The position numbers and the translations under genes are program-made. From assembly GCA_944350405.1 (NCBI GenBank), contig CALVPC010000028.1:1-11571 (forward strand): a stretch of 11,571 nucleotides of DNA. The letters run 5' to 3'. The notes below the pieces were generated by a model. That model did not search any database, was not told the DNA's origin, and saw only the letters and a program-made list of their open reading frames with translations. Each line of letters begins with the position of its first letter. The first letter of the stretch is position 1. The stretch comes from an uncultured Bacilli bacterium. Its GTDB lineage: Bacteria > Bacillota_I > Bacilli_A > RF39 > UBA660. Positions 5,555-11,571 of this stretch are shown here, piece by piece.

Positions 5555-5583
5555 ATGATACCATATAAATAGGAGGATGTCAA
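5555..5583 (-). promoter_or_regulatory. Promoter of tracrRNA, overlapping cas9 RBS and start
   Basis: On the - strand a perfect TTGACA (5583-5578) and TATCAT (5560-5555), preceded by TGG as an extended -10, are separated by 17 nt. The first transcribed base would be A at 5548. The -35 box covers the bases just before and at the first base of the cas9 start codon, and the spacer covers the cas9 AGGAGG (5571-5576), so polymerase binding here and transcription of cas9 share the same DNA. Confidence 0.82.
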
Positions 5584-8500
5584 TGAAAAAATATAACATT
5601 GGATTAGATATCGGAACAACATCTGTAGGATGGGCCGTTGTTGAAGAGGAAAACCAAAAAATAATAAGAAAAGGTAATAAAGCTTTATGGGGTGTACGAC
5701 TTTTTGAAGAGGCTATGACTGCTGAAAAAAGAAGAATTTCTAGAAACACGAGACGCAGATATGATAGGCGTAGAAATAGAATTCAATTATTACAAGAAGA
5801 ATTTAAAGAAGAAATAAATAGAGTTGATGATAAATTTTTTCAAAAATTACAAGAATCTAAATATAATGAATCAGATATAACAAATAAAACTATAAAATTA
5901 ACACCAAACGAACAAGAACAAATAAAACAATATAATGATAAGTATAAAACAATTTATCATCTAAGATATAAATTGATGAATAATCCTGAAAAAGAAAATA
6001 TTAAACTAATATATTTAGCGCTCCATCACATTATTAAATATAGAGGAAATTTTCAATATGGCAATTCATATTTTAATATCAATAATATCAATGTAGAAGA
6101 AAAATTAGAGTCTGTTTTTACTTCTTTACAAGAAAATATATATACACTAGAAATACCGGAAGATTTTAAAGAAATAATTAATTTAAAAGAATTATCTACA
6201 CTCTTATTAAATCCATCTAAAAATGATATTAAAGTAGGTATAAAAGAGATTATTGCACCAATTATAAATAAAGCTTTTGCTACTGAATTAGGGAAACTAT
6301 TAGTTGGTAATAATTTTAATATAAATAAATTATTTATGATAGATAATGCTGATTATAAAATAGAAATTAGTTTCAATGGTTCAGACTATGATGATAAATA
6401 TGAAGAATTAGAAAAATTACTAGGAGATAAAGTAGAAATCTTAGAAGAATTAAAAGAACTATATGACGCAATATTTTTAAAAAGACTATTTAAAGGTAAT
6501 AATAATAGTATTTCTGACCTAATGATAGATAAATTTAATCAGCACGGAAAAGATTTTAAATTATTAAAAGGTTTATTTCATAATAATAAACAACTATATA
6601 ATAAATTATTAAGAACAGGAAAAGACATATGTATTTATGAGCAATATCTAAAAAATAAAATATCTAACGAAGATTTTATTAGAGAACTTAACAATTTATT
6701 AGAAGCGTTATTTTCATCAAAAATAGAAATAGACCAAAAATATCTAAATCAATATAATCTTAATGCGAAAAATAGAATAGAAAATGGAGAATTTCTACCA
6801 AGAATTACAGATGTAGAAAATGGTAAATATCCATATCAATTAAATAAGGTTGAATTAATTAAAATAATAGAAAATCAAGGTAAATATTATCCGTTTTTAT
6901 TAAATAAAACACGTGATGGAAAATATAGAATTTTAAAAATATTTGAATTTAAAATACCTTATTACATAGGGCCTCTAGTATCAGAAAAAAGAAGCAAGTT
7001 TGCCTGGATGGAAAGAAAAATCGATAATGTAAAAATTACTCCATATAATTTTGATGAAGTAGTAGATAAAGAAAAAACAGCAGAAAAATTTATAAAACGA
7101 ATGATTTCACATTGTACATATTTATTAGATGAATATGCATTACCTAATAATTCTATTTATTACTCTAGATACAAAGTACTAAATGAATTAAAGCAAATAA
7201 AAGTTAATGATATTCCATTAACAAACGAGCAACAACAGAATATAATAAAAAATTTATTTGAAAAAACAAGTGGAAATATAACTAATAAAAAATTTATAGA
7301 ATATCTTAAGGGACAAAAAGATTTTAATATGTATGATGAAATTAATGTTAGGGGATATTCAGACGACAATAAATTTTCTAACAATTTACAATCATATTAC
7401 GATTTTTTTGGACCAAATGGAATTTTTGAAAATACAACTTATTCTGAAGAAGATGCAGATAAAATTATTGAGTGGATTACAATATTCAATGATAAAGATA
7501 TATTAGAAAAGAAAATAAAAGATACTTATAAAGATTTAACAAGTTATCAAATAAACTTAATTTTATCAAAAAAATATTCTGGATGGGGTAGCTTATCTAA
7601 AAAGCTATTATCCACCAAATATTATAAAGATAAAGAAACAGGAAATTATAAATCTATCATGAATTTAATGGAAGAAACAGAGGCTAACTTTATGCAAATT
7701 ATAAATGATGATGAGTATAATTTTCAGAAAATGATTAAAGAAAATAATAATTTTGAAGCAAATGAAAAACTTAATTATAGTATGGTTGAGCCACTTGCTA
7801 CTTCTCCATCAACAAAAAAAGGTATTTATCAAGCATTAAAAGTAGTAGATGAAATAGTAAAACATATTGGCTATGAGCCTTCAAATATTATGATTGAAAT
7901 GGCTCGTGGTGAAGAAAAAAAGAATCGTAAAGATAATAGAAAAAAGTATTTAACAGAACTATATAAAACAAATGCAAAAGAAATAGCTAACTATAACAAA
8001 TTAAAAGGTGAATTGGATAAATATGAAATTAATTCGCAAAAAATGTTTTTATACTTTATTCAAGAAGGAAAATGTTTATATAGTGGCAATCAATTAAATA
8101 TAGAAGATTTAGATTTATATGAAATTGATCATATTATTCCAAGAACATTAATAAAAGATGATTCTATAGATAATAAAGCACTAGTTTATCGCGAGTGTAA
8201 TCAAATAAAAGGAGCTAATTATGTATTGCCTAGTGAATATAGAAGCAAAAAAAATAAAGCATGGTGGAAGCATTTAAGGGATCTAAAATTAATATCTCCC
8301 AAAAAATTTCACAATTTAATAAGAGAAAAATATAGTGATGATGATATTGAGGGATTTATAAATAGACAATTAGTAGAAACAAGACAAATTACAAAACATG
8401 TTGCTAATATCTTAAATAATTTTTATGAAAATACAAAAGTAATTTACTTAAAATCTAATTTATTACATAATTATCGAGAAAGATATGATTTATTTAAATT

Positions 8501-9611
8501 AAGAGATATTAATGATTATCATCATGCACATGATGCATACTTAGCAGCAGTTCTGGGAGAATATAAAGAAAAATATCTGAAGAAAAAAATAAATTTTGAG
8601 ATGATAAAAGAATTAAACAATCGTTTCAGAGAGTTAAATGAATATAATAAACTAAAATATGGATATGTAATTAATAGTTTAGATGAAAAGGCCAGTAATA
8701 TTGTAAATGAAATTTCAAAAAATCATGTAGACGAAGAAACTGGAGAAATACTATTTGATGCTTATGAATTTAATAAAAATGTAGAACATACATTATACAG
8801 AAATGATATTTTAATAAGTAAAAAAACGGAGATTAGAACTGGAGAATTTTACAATCAAACAAAACAAAAAAAAGGGAAAAGGGGCGTTCCTTTGAAAAAA
8901 AATTTATCTATAGAACAATATGGATCTTATACAAGTATTAATCCATCATATGCCGTAATGATAAAATTTGTGAAAAATGGAAAAATTCAACAACGATTAG
9001 TTGGAGTACCGATTTATCTTACAAAGACTAGCGAGGACCAAATAATAGAGTATTTTAAACAATTATTAAAACTGGAAGATGAGAATTTATGTGAAATTAT
9101 TAGCAAACCTATACCATTTTATTCTTTAATTAATTGGGATGGACAATTAGGATATTTAGTCGGAGCATCTGATACTATTGAATTATGTAATGGAAAAGAG
9201 TTTCAATATGAAAAAGAATTTTATAAAGAAAACAAATACATATTAAATAGACTTTTTAATAAAAAAGAAAAAGATGTAAACGAAGCAATATACAATCAAG
9301 GTCTCAATAAAATTATTATATATATAATAAATAAAGTTGAAAAAGAATATAAATTATTTAACAATTTAGTTAGTTCATTAAAAGAAATGGTAGATTGTAA
9401 TAATTTAAATAAATATTCCATTGAGCAAAAAGAAAATATAATAAAACAGCTTACAAAAATGTTGAATTGTAAAAGTGATAATGCTAACTTTAAATTTTTA
9501 AATTCAAAATACTCATCTGCTTTTGGTAAAAAGAATTCCAGAATTGTTAATTCATGTAAGGTAATAAATCAATCCTGTACAGGAATAAAAGAAAATATAA
9601 ATGAGTTTTAG
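5583..9611 (+). CDS. cas9: CRISPR-associated endonuclease Cas9 (type II-A)
   Basis: Cas9 is the crRNA:tracrRNA-guided nuclease that cuts both strands of invading DNA. The 1342-residue protein is complete: RuvC-I with D9 in IGLDIGTTSVGWAV, an Arg-rich bridge helix (about 50-66), a large REC lobe (to about 720), RuvC-II with E772 in IEMARGEE, HNH with D849, H850 and N873 (DHIIP...DDSIDNKAL...ECN), RuvC-III with H981 and D984 (HHAHDAYLAAVLG), and a C-terminal PAM-interacting domain ending NQSCTGIKENINEF. All catalytic residues are intact. The start at 5583 is chosen since AGGAGG (5571-5576) directly abuts the earlier ATG at 5577. In the PAM region the arginines of S. pyogenes (DRKR) appear as GKKN, so the PAM is probably not NGG. 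It overlaps cas1 by 11 nt and heads the operon. Confidence 0.97.
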   Translation: MKKYNIGLDIGTTSVGWAVVEEENQKIIRKGNKALWGVRLFEEAMTAEKRRISRNTRRRYDRRRNRIQLLQEEFKEEINRVDDKFFQKLQESKYNESDITNKTIKLTPNEQEQIKQYNDKYKTIYHLRYKLMNNPEKENIKLIYLALHHIIKYRGNFQYGNSYFNINNINVEEKLESVFTSLQENIYTLEIPEDFKEIINLKELSTLLLNPSKNDIKVGIKEIIAPIINKAFATELGKLLVGNNFNINKLFMIDNADYKIEISFNGSDYDDKYEELEKLLGDKVEILEELKELYDAIFLKRLFKGNNNSISDLMIDKFNQHGKDFKLLKGLFHNNKQLYNKLLRTGKDICIYEQYLKNKISNEDFIRELNNLLEALFSSKIEIDQKYLNQYNLNAKNRIENGEFLPRITDVENGKYPYQLNKVELIKIIENQGKYYPFLLNKTRDGKYRILKIFEFKIPYYIGPLVSEKRSKFAWMERKIDNVKITPYNFDEVVDKEKTAEKFIKRMISHCTYLLDEYALPNNSIYYSRYKVLNELKQIKVNDIPLTNEQQQNIIKNLFEKTSGNITNKKFIEYLKGQKDFNMYDEINVRGYSDDNKFSNNLQSYYDFFGPNGIFENTTYSEEDADKIIEWITIFNDKDILEKKIKDTYKDLTSYQINLILSKKYSGWGSLSKKLLSTKYYKDKETGNYKSIMNLMEETEANFMQIINDDEYNFQKMIKENNNFEANEKLNYSMVEPLATSPSTKKGIYQALKVVDEIVKHIGYEPSNIMIEMARGEEKKNRKDNRKKYLTELYKTNAKEIANYNKLKGELDKYEINSQKMFLYFIQEGKCLYSGNQLNIEDLDLYEIDHIIPRTLIKDDSIDNKALVYRECNQIKGANYVLPSEYRSKKNKAWWKHLRDLKLISPKKFHNLIREKYSDDDIEGFINRQLVETRQITKHVANILNNFYENTKVIYLKSNLLHNYRERYDLFKLRDINDYHHAHDAYLAAVLGEYKEKYLKKKINFEMIKELNNRFRELNEYNKLKYGYVINSLDEKASNIVNEISKNHVDEETGEILFDAYEFNKNVEHTLYRNDILISKKTEIRTGEFYNQTKQKKGKRGVPLKKNLSIEQYGSYTSINPSYAVMIKFVKNGKIQQRLVGVPIYLTKTSEDQIIEYFKQLLKLEDENLCEIISKPIPFYSLINWDGQLGYLVGASDTIELCNGKEFQYEKEFYKENKYILNRLFNKKEKDVNEAIYNQGLNKIIIYIINKVEKEYKLFNNLVSSLKEMVDCNNLNKYSIEQKENIIKQLTKMLNCKSDNANFKFLNSKYSSAFGKKNSRIVNSCKVINQSCTGIKENINEF

Positions 9612-10473
9612 AACTATTGTAATAACTAAGCAATCAAAAATAAGTTATAAAAATAGATTCTTAGTTGTAAGACAAGAGATGGATGAGAAATATATTCATT
9701 TATCAGAAATAGATACTATTATTGTAGATTCAATTTCAGTATCCATATCTACATATTTATTAAAAGAGTTAGCAGATAACAAAATTAATATAATATTTTG
9801 TGATGAAAAACATAACCCATTTGGAGAACTTTCAGCTTATTATGCAAGACATAATTCAACTAAAAAAATAAAAGAACAAATTCAGTGGAAAAAAGTATCT
9901 AAAGATACATTGTGGGCTAAAATTGTAGAAAATAAAATATTAAATCAAGCTAATATGCTAAAGAAAACTAAATCCTCTAAAGATACATTACTATTAAGTT
10001 ATTTAAATGAAATAAAAATAGGGGATAAAACAAATAGAGAAGGGCATGCAGCAAAAGTATATTTTAATGAACTGTTTGGTAAAAATTTTTCCAGAAGTGA
10101 TGATAATGAAATTAATGCAGCTTTAAATTATGGATATGCTGTATTGCTCTCGACTATTAATAAGGAAATTGTTAGTAATGGTTACTTAACACAACTTGGA
10201 GTTCATCATAAAAATGAATTTAATAGTTTTAATCTGGCATGTGATATAATGGAACCATTTAGAATTGTTATTGATAGTTTTGTTTATTATAATAAAAACA
10301 GAAAATTTGATATATCATATAAACTAGATATTATAAATATCTTTAACAATACTTTTGAATATTGTGAAAAAAAATATATTCTAAAAGACATATTAAAAAT
10401 GTATGTAAAAAACACATTAGAAGCAGTAAACAATATCGCTAAATATAAAGGATTTATATATTATGAGGAATAG
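9601..10473 (+). CDS. cas1: CRISPR integrase Cas1 (type II)
   Basis: Cas1 is the integrase subunit that, with Cas2, inserts new spacers at the leader end of the array. The 290-residue length is typical of type II Cas1. Metal-binding catalytic residues are visible: E147 in NREGHAAKVYF, H202/H203 in LGVHHKNEFNSFN, and D215/E218 in LACDIMEPFR. The N-terminal beta domain (1-~90) includes the conserved SELSAYY-like GELSAYYARH. Its ATG lies inside the 3' end of cas9 (11-nt overlap) with no good ribosome site at normal distance, so translation is probably coupled to cas9. The stop overlaps cas2 by another 11 nt. Confidence 0.97.
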   Translation: MSFRTIVITKQSKISYKNRFLVVRQEMDEKYIHLSEIDTIIVDSISVSISTYLLKELADNKINIIFCDEKHNPFGELSAYYARHNSTKKIKEQIQWKKVSKDTLWAKIVENKILNQANMLKKTKSSKDTLLLSYLNEIKIGDKTNREGHAAKVYFNELFGKNFSRSDDNEINAALNYGYAVLLSTINKEIVSNGYLTQLGVHHKNEFNSFNLACDIMEPFRIVIDSFVYYNKNRKFDISYKLDIINIFNNTFEYCEKKYILKDILKMYVKNTLEAVNNIAKYKGFIYYEE

Positions 10474-10783
10474 AATAATGAGAACAATAATATTTTTTGA
10501 TTTACCTAATATATACTTAAAAGATAAAAAAAATTATTTGAAATTTAGAAAATACTTAATAAATGAAGGATTTATTATGATGCAAGAATCCGTTTATTCT
10601 AAATTAATTTTAAATAAGCAACAATCAATATTATTATTAGATAGACTACGAAAAAATGCTCCTAAAAAAGGTTTGATTCAAGTTTTAACTATAACAGAAA
10701 GGCAATACTCACAGATAGAATATATAATTGGATCAAATGAAAGTAAAATAATTGATACAGAAGATAAATTGGTAATATTATGA
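10463..10783 (+). CDS. cas2: CRISPR adaptation protein Cas2
   Basis: Cas2 is the dimeric core of the Cas1-Cas2 spacer integration complex. It has 106 residues with the ferredoxin-like fold motif IIFFDLP (D13), then RKYLINEGFIMMQESVYSKL, as in type II-A Cas2. The N-terminus MRNRIMRTIIFFDLP parallels that of streptococcal Cas2, but a second ATG at 10478 (M6) with GAGG 9 nt upstream is an equally good start and would avoid the overlap with cas1. The stop overlaps the csn2 start (ATGA), giving tight coupling. Confidence 0.95.
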   Translation: MRNRIMRTIIFFDLPNIYLKDKKNYLKFRKYLINEGFIMMQESVYSKLILNKQQSILLLDRLRKNAPKKGLIQVLTITERQYSQIEYIIGSNESKIIDTEDKLVIL

Positions 10784-11460
10784 AGCTTAATATAAAATAT
10801 CTAGATAATATAATTGAAATATCTAATAATACAATAGAAAGCATTGAAATAGAAAACAAACAATACTTTTATAGATTGGTAAATGATTTAAATTCAATAT
10901 CTAATGGAGAAATAGTGGCGGATATTTCTTTATTAAATAATGATAACAAAGAAATAAATGTTGCTAATAAGATAAAAATATTTATAGATTTTTTCAATAT
11001 AAATTTAAATAGCAAAAAAAATATAAATGATATATCAAATTATATAATAAATAATTTCACTGATGTGGATAAAGAAAAGTTAAAAATACAATATCATAAA
11101 ACATTAAAAGAATATAAAAAAATATTAAATTCTATAGACCTACCATTATCTATTGATTTTGAGGAGAGTATCGAAAATATAATAAAAAGTATAAAAATAA
11201 AAATAGAAAACAAAAATAATTTATTAGATAATTTATTAACTTTAATAGATTTAGAATCTATATTACAGACAAACAATTTATTAGTATTTATTAACTTAAA
11301 ACAATATTTAACCAAAGAAGAATTAAAAGAGTTATGCAAATATAGCATTTATAATGGAATAAATATTATATTCATCGATTCGAAAATTTATGATATATTA
11401 ATAAAAAACGAAAAGAAAATAATAATTGATGAAAATTTAGATGAATTTATGTTACAATAA
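10780..11460 (+). CDS. csn2: CRISPR adaptation protein Csn2 (short form)
   Basis: Csn2 defines subtype II-A. It forms a calcium-dependent tetrameric ring that binds DNA ends and is needed for spacer acquisition with Cas1, Cas2 and Cas9. At 226 residues it is the short form, like that of S. pyogenes (about 220). The N-terminal MKLNIKYLDNIIEISNNTIESIEIENKQYFYRLV matches the usual start (a compact beta segment followed by Y/FR), the middle is a long Lys/Glu/Ile-rich helical arm, and the end shows VFINLKQYLTKEELKELCKYSIYNGINIIFID, the typical final Rossmann-like strands. It overlaps cas2 by 4 nt. The leader of the array begins at its stop. Confidence 0.92.
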   Translation: MKLNIKYLDNIIEISNNTIESIEIENKQYFYRLVNDLNSISNGEIVADISLLNNDNKEINVANKIKIFIDFFNINLNSKKNINDISNYIINNFTDVDKEKLKIQYHKTLKEYKKILNSIDLPLSIDFEESIENIIKSIKIKIENKNNLLDNLLTLIDLESILQTNNLLVFINLKQYLTKEELKELCKYSIYNGINIIFIDSKIYDILIKNEKKIIIDENLDEFMLQ

Positions 11461-11535
11461 AGAAAATGATATAGACTTACCATTTAAAAAATTTACATTC
11501 TCTATAGTAATAAAGATATAGATAAACCATTTGAG
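11461..11535 (+). promoter_or_regulatory. CRISPR leader with ATTTGAG anchoring site
   Basis: This 75-nt AT-rich stretch separates csn2 from the first repeat. Its last seven bases are ATTTGAG (11529-11535), the leader-anchoring sequence known to direct new-spacer insertion next to the first repeat in type II-A systems. A possible promoter for pre-crRNA is TTTACA (11492-11497) with GATATA (11515-11520, 17-nt spacer) or TATAGA two bases on; transcription would begin near the leader-repeat border. The boxes are weak, the anchoring site is exact. Confidence 0.85.
11468..11532 (+). repeat. Imperfect 18-nt direct repeat within the leader
   Basis: GATATAGACTTACCATTT (11468-11485) and GATATAGATAAACCATTT (11515-11532) agree at 15 of 18 positions, 47 nt apart. 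The second copy runs into the ATTTGAG anchoring site and covers the presumed -10. Confidence 0.6.
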
Positions 11536-11571
11536 GTTTTAGATCTATGTCATTTTAAATGGTATTAAAGG
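11536..11571 (+). CRISPR. First CRISPR repeat of a type II-A array (36 nt; array continues outside)
   Basis: The last 36 bases start GTTTTAGATCTATGTC and align without gaps to the S. pyogenes type II-A repeat (identical at GTTTTAGA, CTATG and AATGGT). They follow the ATTTGAG leader end directly and are complementary to the tracrRNA anti-repeat over most of their length. The 3' end reads AAAGG rather than the usual AAAAC, so either this array differs or the repeat boundary is a few bases off. No spacer lies within the window, so the number of repeats is unknown. Confidence 0.9.

Noticed and set aside
5552..5749. Open reading frame antisense to the cas9 start
   Set aside because: It mirrors the RuvC-I and bridge-helix codons of cas9, and has no ribosome site of its own.
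7160..7384. Open reading frame antisense to the cas9 REC lobe
   Set aside because: Lies entirely within cas9 and shows no motif or start signal.
9573..9584. Perfect 12-bp palindrome TCCTGTACAGGA near the end of cas9
   Set aside because: It encodes conserved Cas9 residues (QSCTG), has no loop for a hairpin, and no T run; probably chance.
11094..11348. Open reading frame antisense to csn2
   Set aside because: Ile/Phe/Leu-rich shadow of the Lys/Asn-rich csn2 arm.

Overview
The window comes from a very AT-rich, low-GC Gram-positive bacterium (Bacillota). The evidence is a 23S-5S rRNA end, a T-box-controlled tyrosyl-tRNA synthetase, a spore-coat cotJ operon, strong AGGAGG ribosome sites, and TGA used as a stop with TGG for Trp (so not a Mycoplasma-type code). 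A gut member of the Erysipelotrichia / RF39-like Bacilli would fit, but I cannot fix the genus from sequence alone.

Left part (1-2902): the 3' end of 23S rRNA, 5S rRNA, a promoter and tyrosine T-box leader, tyrS and its terminator, then a two-gene spore-coat operon (a CotJA-like/CotJB protein and CotJC, a manganese-catalase-fold protein) that ends in its own terminator. Middle (2906-5087): a small membrane protein on the + strand converges on a - strand pair, a single-domain Clp-like AAA+ ATPase followed 1 nt later by a four-helix membrane protein. Divergent from that pair is a tRNA-His with its promoter and a strong terminator.

Right part (5350-11571): a complete type II-A CRISPR-Cas locus: tracrRNA (- strand), cas9, cas1, cas2, csn2, a 75-nt leader ending in ATTTGAG, and the first 36-nt repeat, at which the window stops. 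The four cas genes all overlap (11, 11 and 4 nt) and read as one operon. The tracrRNA is well supported: promoter, anti-repeat, nexus and terminator can all be seen. Its -35 box lies on the cas9 start codon region.

The least expected element lies between tRNA-His and tracrRNA. A + strand extended -10 promoter is followed by a predicted ~58-nt RNA whose 5' end is a second, shorter anti-repeat resembling that of the tracrRNA, and which ends in its own terminator. It would run head-on toward the tracrRNA and lies upstream of cas9. It could be a second or vestigial tracrRNA, a crRNA-binding decoy, or an attenuated cas9 leader. This is inference from sequence only. Both window ends fall in repeated sequence (rRNA and CRISPR repeat), so this may be a whole assembly contig rather than a natural unit.
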